A DNA stretch of 64,000 nt from Parapristionchus giblindavisi (Eukaryota > Nematoda > Chromadorea > Rhabditida > Diplogasteridae). Both the position numbers and the translations under genes were made by a program. Location: assembly GCA_943737045.1 (NCBI GenBank), contig CALSFV010000137.1, positions 1 through 64,000 of the forward strand. The letters are read 5' to 3'. Of the stretch, positions 1 through 11,713 are shown piece after piece; within the stretch, counting starts at the first letter, position 1, and every line of letters starts with the position of its first letter. The notes beneath the pieces were generated by a model, which did not search any database, was not told the origin of the DNA, and saw only the letters and a program-made list of their open reading frames with translations.

Positions 1-2
1 GA

Positions 3-460
3 ACCAAGCTAATAAGAAGAGAATTGAAGAACTCGAAAGAAAAGTCGAAAATGAACAAAAAGAGAAAGAAGAACTTTTGAAGACTAAAAATGTACTTGAG
101 AAGAGACTAGAAGATAAAGAGAAGAAAGAAGAAGAACTAGAAAGAAGACTAGAAGATAATGAGAAGAAAGAAGAAGAACTAGAAAGAAGACTAGAAGATA
201 AAGAGAAGAAAGAAGAAGAACTAGAGAAGGGAAATGCAATAATGGAAATGGAAATGAAAGAATTACAACAGAAATATAATAAACTTCTAGTCAGAGTAAG
301 TTCTCCGTTCAAAATTCACAAAAAGAAATGGCCAACTCTCTTTGTTTTACACAATCTCTCGCCTCTTTTTCTTCTCTTTTCGAGATATTTTGCACATCTA
401 GATAATAGGGATATAAATTGATTCTATTTTCAGATTTCAAAATGGGACGAGAAGAAATAA
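3..460 (+). CDS. Coiled-coil family protein, copy A (C-terminal exons only)
   Basis: I do not recognise this family. The window starts inside its penultimate exon (to 295, donor gtaagt), followed by an intron and a nine-codon last exon at 434-460 reading ISKWDEKK-stop after a tttcag acceptor; both join in phase 0. The exon encodes a charged coiled coil beginning NQANKKRIEELERKVE, with three copies of a 14-residue unit of the type RRLEDKEKKEEELE, and ends QQKYNKLLVR. Four relatives lie in the window (4.6-5.8 kb plus; 52.2-54.9, 55.8-58.5 and 60.9-62.8 kb minus), which is how the exon order was worked out. The part shown is open, so this copy could be functional, but its 5' part lies outside the window. 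Predicted soluble; role unknown. Confidence 0.7.
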
Positions 461-2634
461 TTCCTAATTGAGCCAAGAAAATTGTTCTACTAACTCTTAT
501 GGTTAAATAGATAACCAACCTCGGACATTTTTATTCCCTTTGTATCCTGTATTCTTTTATTTTTCCGTGTTATATTCAATAATTATGTGAAAATAAGATA
601 ATACATTTGCACTTTATACACACTCATTTCTCCCTTTTATATAAATAAAGAACTCTACACAGTCGTTTGTTCAATATAAAAGCAACGTGAATTTTTATCC
701 ATCCATTTCTACATCAAACTGTAGTGACATGGGGCAAGGACAATTGACTATGGACGATGAGGGACGGAAAGCCTTCCGTAAGACATCTTCGAAGTGTTTC
801 TTCGTCGTATGAGGACATTTCCGCAAGGTCCACAAGTACCAATTATGCTACTTAATCATGACTGGTCTTGTGATGAATGATTGACCGAAGTACAAAAGTA
901 AGTCCGAAGAAGATATTATGCCATCCGGATTGAATTGGACTTGAATTATCACTGGGATATCACTGATCTCCCGAAGGACTTCGTGTGTCCTGTATAACGG
1001 GATTTACCTTAACTATACCAGAAATACATTCGAGATTATCCGAAAGACTTGGAAGATGATCACCTTATTAGTGCCTGTTTGTGGTTTCACTATACTCTCC
1101 CCATACTCAATTCATTTTTGTGAAAACCAATAACAAACGTAATACTTTTGCTATGTGTAGAAAGATTTTGGGAGGCTGTCAGTTGTGTGGTGTTGAAATC
1201 CTTGAATGATCACGAATACAAGCATATTCATGCATTACATTCCATGCATGAAATATCCGTGGTTCGTGATCATGCATGGATGTTCCGTGATCTTGCCTGG
1301 AATCCAGAATCCATGCATGATCACGGGTAATCCATGCATAATTCGAGTACATTCCATGCTAGATCACGACATTAATTGCAAACATTCTACTTGAATCATA
1401 CATGGATTCAAACATCTGAGGCCAGAGTATCTGTGCAGGCACGCAAATGAGTGGGTTGTCATAGCTATTCGATCATAAAAGAACTTTTATTCGTCTTTCC
1501 GAGAGCATCATTTCCTTTTTTTTGAATAGTGTATTGGTTTGAAAGCAGATACGATCGAAAAAACTGTTGAGGCGAAAAAATGGCCGTCCCTTGCCCTCTA
1601 CTAAACAGCATTGGGGGACAGATACGGTAAATGAACAACATACCGACTTTGCACGTGATATGAAAGAACAAGTCACCTTTTTGACCATGAAATGTGTTTT
1701 TTCGCGTTTTTCGCCCTGAAGACAACTTAGCAGCGAACGGGTTATGAATTTTTTCTGGAGAGCATTAGAATACGGTTCGAATGAGACCTGTAAGCTCGCT
1801 GTACGATGAAAATTAACCGAGTTATGATCATTTTCAGGGTGGATCACAAAAATCGATAATTTGTAATTTTGGTCAAATCAAGTGGTTATGCCTTCTCATA
1901 ACCCCAATCACTGGCCGATCGAAATCGGAGACAAACCTTTTTTCTTAGTGGCAGGGATTTTGATATTTCGATGAGAAAAGTGGGCCTGGAAACATTGTAT
2001 ACGACTGTGGCTAGGTAAAAATACACCTTTCAAATTATGCGGCTCAAAAACTTCTAACATAAATTTGTTGGCATGTAGTCAAAACGTAAGCGCAAACGAC
2101 CTCACTCGTTCACTAGGGGTCCCTGTAACCTCATTTGTGGGGACTGCTTGTTTTGGGAGCTATTTATTGATTGATTCTTCTATTGGTATTTATCTGATGG
2201 GTTATTCAGAAATCGTCCGATCTTTGACCTTTGATCTCCCATGTGTATTACTGTTATGGAAGAACAGATATGACTGAATCATAGAATATTCAGTTCATTT
2301 CTCCATCTCTCTTATCAGTTTACACTGTATTTCATATCGCTTTTGGTCTTTGAACCCCCATACCGTACACCGATCACTAAAGATCAAAGATCATATTGTG
2401 AAACAAGAGAGGAAGACCGTCTGTAGTCATATATCGAAAGTACGTTACAGACTACGAAGCTTGACCGCATTTTGAGCTGAAAATTTCCGAAAAATCAATA
2501 AACCTGATCGCATTTTGAAAATGTGTAACGTAGCTATTCGACCTATATCTGTATTATGGACTGACAGTTGTTAAAGATGATCGATTTTATTGATTTTTGT
2601 GTATCTTGATTACGGTATGTTGTTCGCGTTACAG
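461..2634. other. No recognisable gene
   Basis: AT-rich sequence with short open frames that show no conserved motif or convincing splice structure. The only clear structure is a cluster of palindromic catgcatg/gatcacg words around 1205-1345. The open frame at 2065-2277 resembles nothing I know. Confidence 0.5.
1205..1345. repeat. Degenerate palindromic CATGCATGATCACG repeats
   Basis: The words ccatgcatg, gatcatgcatgg and ccatgcatgatcacg recur about every 30-40 bp in both orientations, giving a short self-complementary stretch. Confidence 0.5.
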
Positions 2635-3943
2635 TATATTGTTGAGGTGATTTCCGATCATGGTCAACTCGTCTCCGTCCCTCCAGAGTATCTGTCCAAG
2701 AAAACGAATGAGGAGATGACCAAGGTTTGTTATACGGAGTTCAAAAGTTAGGTGGTGTTACATTTTCAAAACGGGCGCACGCCGTAACCCCCTCCACCGC
2801 CTCTCAGTCGTTACGGCGTGCGCACCTCCGGTATTTTGTACTCGCGGGGCACGCCGTTCAATCCCGTGGTGTACGCCGCGAGGTACACCTCGGGGTAGAA
2901 CACTTAGACGGGGTACCTCGCGAGCTGCAGCCTCTAGACGGGGAGCCCCGCGAGGTGGATGACGGTGTGCCGGCACACCGTCCCTCCTGCCCCGCGAGAT
3001 TTGATGTCCACCCCGCGAGGCACGCCGTCACTTCCACACCGTGGTGCACCTCGCGGTGTACCCCGCGAGATTTGGCCTCTCAACGGTGTGCCCCGCGACC
3101 AAAAATACCGGAGACGTTTTGAAAAATGTAACACCGCCTACCTGAAAAAACGGGCAGAGAGATTGTGCAAATGAGCAGAGGTTATTTCGGAAAAAAAAAC
3201 GTTGAGAACGTGTGAAAAAAAAGTATATTGTGGAAAATTCGATTGATTATCCCCTTTATAGATCGGTGTGAAAGTACACGCGAATGCTAGTGTTTCTTCA
3301 TTCGAATCAATCGATAATCGAGTGAGGGTTACGGTAGTACCTTCGCGTCAAGACTCACAATCAGCTCAAGAGAAAAAGACGATCGATACGGATTTGATCG
3401 TCGTTGCTATTGGCATCGAGCCCAACGTTGACGTTGCCAAGGCATCTGGATTCGAGGTATGTTGGTTACGGTAGATTAGAGCATACGGTAGATTAGAGCA
3501 TACGTTATTCTCTTTGGTAACGGATGTAAATGTATTTGATACTATTTTGCTTACAGGTTCCAACCATCTTTCTTCACCAAGATTGTACCATCTCTGCGGC
3601 ATGGATATGGAGAGGTACGGTAGATGCACCATAATTGATCATTGCAAACCGATTTGTTTAAATAGTGTTCAAAAGTCGGTAAAAGTAACGAAACGAAAAG
3701 GGCGAGAAAGTGTGCAAAACGAGGAGAGTTTGATCAAACTTTGATTATATTTTCGTATCTTTTGAACAGAAATTCTATTCCCTCTCTTGAACAAGTTTAA
3801 ATTTTCTTATTTTTATTTATTTATTTATATTTTTCAGAAGATTGATAGATGATGGAAAGGTTGATATGGATATGAAGGAAGTAGCGAAACTGTTCACCCT
3901 CTACGATAATCATGTTTCGGATGAAGAAAAGAAGAATGAATAG
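2635..3943 (+). pseudogene. Apoptosis-inducing-factor-like oxidoreductase, incomplete
   Basis: Three exons match the C-terminal half of mitochondrial AIF (AIFM1/WAH-1 type FAD-dependent oxidoreductase). Exon 2635-2724 reads VEVISDHGQ...PPEYLSKKTNEEM; exon 3262-3456 (phase 0 to the first) contains GVKVHANASV and the NAD-domain motif VVAIGIEPNVDVAK; a terminal exon 3838-3943 ends DMDMKEVAKLFTLYDNH and a stop, close to the AIF C-terminal segment. The exons that should lie between (FAD site, HYDHAVVSG-like segment, most of the C-terminal domain) do not fit in the 380 bp between 3457 and 3837 and are not seen; nor are the upstream exons. Locally the exons have no stop. I read it as an internally deleted remnant. 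A 388-bp element sits in its first intron. Confidence 0.7.
2751..3138. mobile_element. GC-rich MITE, TA target duplication
   Basis: Inverted termini GGTGGTGTTACATTTTCAAA and (reverse complement of the right end) GGCGGTGTTACATTTTTCAA, flanked by TA at 2749-2750 and 3139-3140. The interior is strikingly GC-rich with repeated ccccgcgag/ctcgcgg blocks, unlike the AT-rich host intron. No coding capacity; Tc1/mariner-type by the TA. Confidence 0.8.
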
Positions 3944-4302
3944 ATTGATCTTTGATCTTTGATCTTTCCTTAATGTGTTTCTAGTCTGTTATAATCATTG
4001 TTACGCGATTCATCGATTCTAAATCGAATCTTTCGGAAAATATTAAATATCGATTTTCGTCGTTTTTAGATTATGCTAGAGTTCTTGATATTTCTGTTCT
4101 TTTTGTTTTCGTTATTTTGTCATTATTTTCTTGTAATTGTTATAATTATGAATGGGTAAAAGATCAAATAATAATAATATAATATTAATAATTTGGTAGT
4201 AAGATTAAATAAACAAAGGATGATGACAAAACTATGAAACATGAGAAATAATACTATTGCGAAAGCTTTTGAGATTCGGTCAAATTATTGCTGAATAGCG
4301 CA

Positions 4303-4552
4303 ATTCCATCTCCATCTCTCTCCATCTCTCTCCCTCTCTCTCCCTCTCTTTCCCTCTCTTCCTCTCTCTCCCTCTCTCCCTCTCTCTCTCCCTCTCTCCC
4401 TCTCTCTCCCTCTCTCCCTCTCTCTCCCTCTCTCCCTCTCTCTCCCTCTCTCTCCCTTTCTCTCTCTCCCTCTCTCCCTCCCTTTCACTCTCTCTCTCCC
4501 TCTCTCCCTCTCTCCCTCCCTTTCACTCTCTCCCTCCCTTTCACTCTCTAGC
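4303..4552 (+). repeat. (TCTCCC)n pyrimidine tract
   Basis: About 250 bp of tctctccc/ctccctctc repeats directly upstream of copy B exon 3, where copy E also carries a pyrimidine/purine tract (62395-62540). Confidence 0.9.
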
Positions 4553-4623
4553 GATTTTATTGAAAAACAAACGGAAATTAAATTAATCTTATAAATATTT
4601 CAATGTAGAAATTTTTAATTTAG

Positions 4624-5751
4624 AAACAAAAGTCTAGAGCAACAATTTGATTATGACGCCCCATTTGGAGTTATGGGTAATTCGTTCTTCTTCGAAGAGG
4701 TTAATTTCGATATCGAAATATTCAATAAAATCAATATTTAGGACAAAATAATTAAGAAAGCAGAACTAAAAAATGATAAAATTGTAATCACTCAATTAGT
4801 AAAGGTAAAATCAAACAATTTAATAAGTAGAAACTGAAATTGTTAAATTTATATATTTTTACAGATTGAAAATGGAATAAAAGTTCTTTTCAAATGGGAT
4901 TGTCTCCATTATTTCATTGAAAGAAATAATAATAAAAATGTCTCATTCGCAATTCCAATAAATGAAGATTATCGAACTGAAAATGGAATTAAATTTAATG
5001 CTTCGATTGATGAACTAAAGATTTATTATCGAATTCTTGTACATAAGTAAGTAAGATTTGAATTAAAAATCCTTTATTAACAAATTAATCTAAATGAATT
5101 TCCAGTAACTTCTTATTCGGTATAAATTATTCCTCCATTCGTCGATATCAATCAGATTCAGAAGAATATTTGGAGAAAAAAAAATTAAAAGACGTATGTT
5201 TTAGTTATTCGATCGATTTACATTACTTTGATTTCAGATTTATGGTCGATTGGTGATATTCAATAATTGGATCTTTTATTTGACTTTTGATGGAAGTTTA
5301 ATATCAGTGAATATGTATAATCTTTCATATGAAATTATAAAGACAAAGTAAGTGGAAATAAATAGAATTATATGAAGTTAAAGGACATTTTTCAAGTTTG
5401 GGAGAATACTCGAATATTGTTGGAATTGATGAGAATGGAATGGTGAATGTACAAACAAGCCCGAACTGTATAACAGTTCATCTACTCACTGCTCAACTGC
5501 CAGAGAAGTATATTGTAAGTTCAATATCTTTTTCACTCTCTCCCTCTCTCTTTTATCTCTCTCTTTTCTACTAGTCAGAGTAAGTTATACTATGTTTCGA
5601 AAATAAATGATAAACAAAGAAAGCCCTCCTCGTTTTATCTCGCCTTTTTTTAAATTTTCTCGACTTTTGAACATTGCATAATTAAAACAACAAAATTAGG
5701 AAAATAAATAGAATCTATTTTCAGATTTCAAAATGGGATGATAAGAAATAA
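4624..5751 (+). pseudogene. Coiled-coil family, copy B (decayed)
   Basis: Exons homologous to copies C and E: 4624-4804 (QQFDYDAPFGVMGNSFFFEE), 4865-5046 (IENGIKVLF...CLHYFIERNNN), 5106-5193 (NFLFGINYSSIRRYQSDSEE), 5238-5347 (IYGRLVIFNNWIFYLTFDGS), about 5360-5514 (NIVGIDENGMVNVQT...TAQLPEKYI), and the last exon 5725-5751 (ISKWDDKK-stop). The middle part alternates short strands like a beta-propeller, but I cannot name the fold. Damage: a TAG replaces the Gln codon of the NIQDK motif in the first exon; the coil exon is lost, leaving only its last bases (ctagtcaga before gtaagttat at 5571-5584) fused to a CT tract; the first two exons found in copy E are missing. Confidence 0.75.
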
Positions 5752-5938
5752 TTCCTAATCGTGCTCAGAAAAAGTTTTCCTAACCCTTGTAGTCAAATCG
5801 ATATCCTCGGACTCTTTGTATCCTCCATTCTATTTTTCTGTGCTAACTTCAAAAATAAAGGCACATAAGATAAGACATTATCATCTTCTATCTTCGATAT
5901 TTACTTCTAAAGTCATGGAAATATTGATTTGTCGTGAT

Positions 5939-6891
5939 TAGAGTTGGCAATACGAGCGTTGCGGGCCAGCAATGAAATTGACTTTTCATTGCTAATGATT
6001 GCGGGCCCGCAGTGGGGTGTAAAATCATTTAAAGTCATTGCGGGCCGCAAATCAGAGGGAGGGGAGGGGGAGCGATTGCGGGGGGGGGGGGGGGGGGGGG
6101 GGGGGCGATCATTTCGCCAACGATCATTTCGCCAACGGATCATAAATCTTTTAGGAGATGGCCTATAGAAACAAAAGTTGTACCATTGTTATCAGTTGGG
6201 GTGTACGGTATTATGCTACCGTAATCGTCGTGAATCGCGAACTGATTTTTTTCATTCAACCCATGACCCTGGGTTCATGGTTGAAAATGGCCAAAGTCGA
6301 AAAATTCATGACGGCCCGAGTTCAAAGACTAGTTGCCATATATCAACATATATATATATATATTATATCAACAGTGAGACAACTTTTAACTTTCTGGATA
6401 CCGTAACCCGAACTACCGTAATCTAGCTACCGTACTCTACAATATTGTATCGAAATTCACTGCAAACCCAGGTGCGATTACGGTAGTTCGGGTTACGGTA
6501 TCCAGAAAGTTAAAAGTTGTCTCACTTTTGATATAATGGCAACTAGTATTTTAACTCGGGCCGTCATGAATTTTTCGACTTTGGCCATTTTCAACCATGA
6601 ACCCAGGGTCATGGGTTGAATGAAAAAAATCAGTTCGCGATTCACGACGGTTACGGTAGCACAATACCGTACACCCCAACTGATAACAATGGTACAACTT
6701 TTGTTTCCATAGGCCATCTCCTAAAAGATTTATGATCCGTTGGCGAAATGATCGTTGGCGAAATGATCCCCCCCCCCCCCCCGATTGCGGGCCCGCAATG
6801 ACTACTTTATTCCTACGGGCCCGCAATCGCTCCCCTCCCCTCTCTCCTAGTTTGCGGGCCCGCAATGAATTGTGCATTATTGCCATCTCTA
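5939..6891. mobile_element. Foldback DNA element, 8-bp target duplication (hAT-like)
   Basis: Two near-identical inverted arms of roughly 450 bp around a short centre near 6455. Ends TAGAGTTGGCAATA and, reverse complemented, TAGAGATGGCAATA. Exact 8-bp duplication GTCGTGAT at 5931-5938 and 6892-6899. TAGAG tips plus 8-bp duplication fit the hAT superfamily. The arms carry a G-run (6080-6105) and matching C-run (6769-6782). No transposase. Confidence 0.85.
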
Positions 6892-7080
6892 GTCGTGATG
6901 TAGAAACTGCTGGTCCGGACTTGTATTGGTTCGGAACTTTCTTTCAATCAATAATCTCTAACTTCTTGAACAGCATGGATTTAGAAGCGGTCGTGTAACT
7001 CTTCTTTGTTCTTTCTTTCTTTCTTTCTTTATTTCCATCACAATAAATGAACAATAGAGCAGATATGTAAATACTATGGG

Positions 7081-8640
7081 TTGATGGAGGTCCGTCGCGA
7101 TATCTTCGAATCGGTTGAAGGTAAATACGCAATTGTTGTTCCCTTAACCATAATTTTTAATAAGACTCTTCTTACTTCTATTGTACCTAGCTTATGGAAA
7201 GTAGCAATTGTCAAACCCATCCCGAAAAAATCCAATAATAATAACATAGCTAACTTCCGCCCGATCTCTTTAACCTCCACTGCTTCGAAAATTTTCGGGA
7301 AAATTTTGATCAAAGAACTTACTGAATATCTTGATTCGAATAATATTCTGGATTGTCATCAAGCTGGCTTTAGGAGTAGTAGATCCACAGCTACGCAATT
7401 ATGTGAGTCCCATTCCTATTATGTTATGTAAGTGTGTTTCTGCCGGTATTTCTGTTGATGTTATTTATTTTGACTTCGCTAAGGCTTTTGATAGTATCGA
7501 CCATAGACTGTTACTGCACAAACTTAAATGTAGAGGAATCTCGCCTCATATTGTATATTGGTTTCATTCTTACTTATCTAATCGTTCACAATCGGTGCTT
7601 ATAGAAGATTCCATGTCCCGCCCTAGTCCCATCACCTCTGGCGTGCCTCAGGGCTCCAGCATTGGCCCACTCATGTTCATACTATTTATTAATGATTTAT
7701 CTGTTATAATTCCCTCTAGTGTCAAATACGGTATATTTGCTGATGATCTTAAGATTTACGCCCCCGTTCCTTCCGAATCTAAATCTTTACAATCGGCTAT
7801 TGATTCTATTGTTGATTGGAGTCTCACATGGAATATGACTATATCTGCCCCCAAATGTACTGTCCTCCATATTGGCCCTTTAAAGGCTCGTACCCAGTAT
7901 ATTATGAATAGTTGCCCACTTTCCTCATCACCTGTTGTAAGAGACTTAGGAGTTCACATGAGCTCTGATTTGTCGTTTAATCACCATATATCAGTCATAA
8001 CTACTAAGGCCAAAGCTTCTATTAACATGTTGTTCCTGTCTGTCCACTCTCGTTCCCATTCACTTTTATCTAGAGCTTATACTGTTTATATAAGACCAAT
8101 TCCTGAATCATGTCCTATTATCTGGCATCCCACCCTTAAATACCTGACCAATTCAATAGAAAGTGTACAAAGAAATTTCACATATAAACTTTTTGCTAAG
8201 TGCAAACTTGCTCCCTTACCTTTTAACGAACGCAACGCCTTTCTTCAACTCCCCACATTAGAATATAGAAGAGCCATCCGTGATCTCCAATTTCTCCATA
8301 GCACAGTACATAACTATTCTTTATTTGACTCCTCTCACTTATACTATATTGATTGTAATAGAATTAGTCATCGTTATAGGATATCTCTACCTTTTTGTAT
8401 TCCAAAATCTCTTTCTACTTGTGCCTCTAGATCTCTGTCCACGTGGAACTCCCTCACCCATTCGCAGGCGATCGTATAAAAGATGTGCATCATACCATAG
8501 AATCTCTCATGGATAATACTGGTAATATAAAAACATCTGACTTTGCTAAAGCCCAATTACTTGCTGATCACTTCAGTGAATCCTTTAATCATTCGACACC
8601 TTTAAGGACCGATCTATGTATCTCACTCACACACTTTGGC
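7081..8640 (+). pseudogene. LINE (jockey/CR1-like) reverse transcriptase, frameshifted
   Basis: Reverse transcriptase of a non-LTR retrotransposon. The first frame (7081-7431) carries ANFRPISLTSTASKIFGK and CHQAGFRSSRSTATQL; the protein then shifts frame near 7400 and continues to 8479 with VIYFDFAKAFDSIDH, SGVPQGSSIGPLMFILFIND and the catalytic FADDLKIY (about 7734-7757), ending SLSTWNSL as in the family C-terminus. No endonuclease domain or poly-A/3' repeat is visible. At 8465-8600 the sequence passes into a piece normally located N-terminal to the RT (TSDFAKAQLLADHFSESF), so the copy is rearranged. Dead copy. Confidence 0.85.
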
Positions 8641-9333
8641 CATTGAGAGCAATTCGAATTTTGAAAATTTCGGAAACTTTTTCATGAAAAATGAATTAGA
8701 CAGGCGTGATCGTCATCAAATTCTGCCCCTGGGTGCATAGTCTGCAAATTTTTGTACCACCGGTTGAGGAGAAATGACTGAAAACGCGATTTCAACGCGA
8801 CATCATCTGGCCTCAACGGTGGCTTTAGGTGAAAAATGAACATGACCATCGTCATCAGCACCCTTGAGAACCCCGATCCCCAAAATTTATTTTTTCACTG
8901 TGCCAGGTTTCACATATTTTAGTCGAGTCTTACGCAAACGGCCTCATATGCGCATGCGATATGACTTTTTCTATCAAGATGGCGGTGCCAGTGATTGAAA
9001 GTAGTTAGATGACAGGTATTACATGAACATTTCAGACGAAAACCATGCTGTGAATTACTCAACAAGTCATTTTCATTCAGGAAGTACGAGATATCTTGAC
9101 ATATAATTCTTTCCTTAACCTAACAACATGCACTTGTTAATGAAATAGGACGATAGTAACTTATTGTGTGTTTTGCTCCCTTTCTTTTATATATTGGACG
9201 AACTGTTGCCGTGCGCCAGGAGGTAGGGACCATAGAATAAAGAAGAAAACGATGAAAGAGAATAGATAATAAGACCCATAGATTTCATTTACCCAAACGC
9301 TTGTATAAATCCTCCAAACCCCACAACTTATCT
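8641..9333. other. No gene seen
   Basis: AT-rich sequence without conserved motif between the LINE remnant and the LTR array. The last LTR of the array abuts it with its outer 28-30 bp missing, so one array boundary is eroded here. Confidence 0.5.
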
Positions 9334-9575
9334 GTGTTTGTCAAAGTCACACACACAGCAATTCAGTGGTAAGAATATTTATCATACTGGCCTGTGGCTT
9401 ATATACAGGATAATGTGTCTGTGGAATGTAATAACAAAATGATAGACTATGATAAAGAAGAGAGCATAGACAGATAGAGGGGCAGTCATAAGGGATAGAT
9501 AAAGATCTATTGAATATGCGGAAGGACAATGAAGCAATTGATACACTATGATCGATGATTCATCGTTCATCGACA
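9334..9575 (-). repeat. LTR 4 (3' LTR, truncated)
   Basis: Matches the other LTRs from its TGTCGATG start at 9575 but lacks the last 28-30 bp; unrelated sequence follows below 9333. Confidence 0.8.
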
Positions 9576-9814
9576 CTCCACCTCGGGAAGTGAACTACAT
9601 AGGTAGATACTACACAGGTTAAGGGTTGAATAGAGTAAGGCTAAAGATACATACAAGAATTATGACGGATTGACTAATCTAACGATTGAATGGTTGAGAG
9701 AGAAAGAACCAGACTACTCGTTCTTCATATGGAGAATCTTATAATAGAGAGTGAGAACAACAAAGCAAGTAATAAGTATAATTATTGAATAAGGTGGAAG
9801 GTATGGCTAATCTA

Positions 9815-11169
9815 CTACGTTGTAGTTGACTTCTCGTCTGACTTCTCGCATAAAGCCGTGTGATGTCGCTCCTTGCACACCCAGCAGTTGTGCTTGTTCT
9901 TGCATTCATTCGTCCTGTGTTCGGGTCGGAGGCAGTTGAAGCACAAGCGATTCTTGTATGCAGCTTCCTTCCGCTTAGCTGCTGTGAGATACGTAGTGCA
10001 CTGGGTGGCCTTGTGATCCTTGTTGCAGAGGAGGCAGGTAATCTTCTTGAAGTCCTTTCGAGACTTCATGTCCTCCTGCCCCTCAGAATCCGTTCGTGGA
10101 TCGCGGACGACGTTGATCCACACCTTCAGGGTTCCATCCACTTCTTCGACGTTCCTCCTCAATTTGACCTCATCCGAGAGGTAGTTGATCTGTTCGGAGA
10201 CGCTGAACGATTGCCGTTTCGTCTTCTCCTTGAGTAGTTTCTCCAACAGCCACGATGGTAGCTTCCTCATGATGACGACTTCGATCGAAGGTTGATCCAT
10301 GTTCTCTCCGAGTGATGTGAGTTGACGGTTGATCCGTGCGATCTCTTGAATGGTTGAATGCGTAGATTGGGTAGTCTCGTTTGCCTTCGGTAAGGCAGCA
10401 GCTCAGAATGGAGCCGCATCTTCATGGTATCGTCATCCCCATACTCGTCCTCCAATGCTTGAAGAACATCCTTGTATGCTCCTTCGACCATAGCATATCC
10501 TGAGACGATGTCGTGTGCAGGCCCTCGAAGACAGCTGATGAGTGTACACATCCGTTCGACGTCTCGAATGTCCGGGCTCACAAGACTTTCGAAGATTGCA
10601 CGAAATTGTCTCCACTGTGAAGGGGTTCCATCGAATGTTGGGAGTTCGGGACGAGGCAGCCTCATCCGTGGTGCTTCCGATCGCTCCGTCTGAGGTGGTG
10701 ATGACGCTGGTGTCGTTGAGGCTGGTTGCGTGACGACATTCGTTGAGGCTGGTTGATGAGGCGTTGGCGTAGTGGGCACAGCCAAGGCTCCTCCAATGTT
10801 TGCTGTCTGGCACGATTGCTCCGAGATTCTGAGCATCATGTCGCGTTCAGAAACAACCAGATCCATGATTAGCGTGGTGACTCCTTGCAGATCCAGTTCA
10901 AGCGATTGGATGAAGGTCTTCCGTTCCTCGTCGATGTTGGCACGGGTTGTGGGATCTCCGATCCTCATGACGAATTCCTCGTAGTCCGCGGTCTTCGTTG
11001 AGATCATCCTTTCCGCTGCTTGTAGTCGAGCGATGGCGCTTGAGTAGTTCGCCCGTGTCGCGACAAGAGCGTCAGCTTCGACGGTCGATCGTAGTCCTTT
11101 GGCATCGTTGACGATCTTGTGAAGGTGGACCACCAGCGTCGATAGCGACTTCTTGAAGGATTCTCCCAT
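9815..11169 (-). pseudogene. BEL/Pao-type Gag, unit 3 (same frameshift)
   Basis: Frames 10267-11169 and 9815-10300, identical to unit 2 in the translated parts. Followed by the truncated LTR 4. Confidence 0.8.
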
Positions 11170-11204
11170 CTTGGCTGCTGCTGCGGCTCGAACCGGCGCC
11201 AGGG

Positions 11205-11474
11205 TGTCGATCTACGGCAGTATGCACCACTTGTGTTTGTCAAAGTCACACACACAGCAATTCAGTGGTAAGAATATTTATCATACTGGCCTGTGGCTTA
11301 TATACAGGATAATGTGTCTGTGGAATGTAATAACAAAATGATAGACTATGATAAAGAAGAGAGCATAGACAGATAGAGGGGCAGTCATAAGGGATAGATA
11401 AAGATCTATTGAATATGCGGAAGGACAATGAAGCAATTGATACACTATGATCGATGATTCATCGTTCATCGACA
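11205..11474 (-). repeat. LTR 3 (internal)
   Basis: Same 270-bp LTR; the adjacent gaggtggag at 11475-11483 on the minus strand is a polypurine-tract candidate. Confidence 0.85.
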
Positions 11475-11713
11475 CTCCACCTCGGGAAGTGAACTACATA
11501 GGTAGATACTACACAGGTTAAGGGTTGAATAGAGTAAGGCTAAAGATACATACAAGAATTATGACGGATTGACTAATCTAACGATTGAATGGTTGAGAGA
11601 GAAAGAACCAGACTACTCGTTCTTCATATGGAGAATCTTATAATAGAGAGTGAGAACAACAAAGCAAGTAATAAGTATAATTATTGAATAAGGTGGAAGG
11701 TATGGCTAATCTA

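Noticed and set aside
3514..3744. Additional AIF exon
   Set aside because: Splice-like edges exist near 3557 and 3614, but no frame matches the missing AIF part.
4285..4551. Long open frames on both strands
   Set aside because: Pure TCTCCC/GGGAGA low complexity; no coding signal.
9860..10237. 125-codon plus-strand frame repeated in the array
   Set aside because: Antisense shadow of the gag zinc-knuckle frame.
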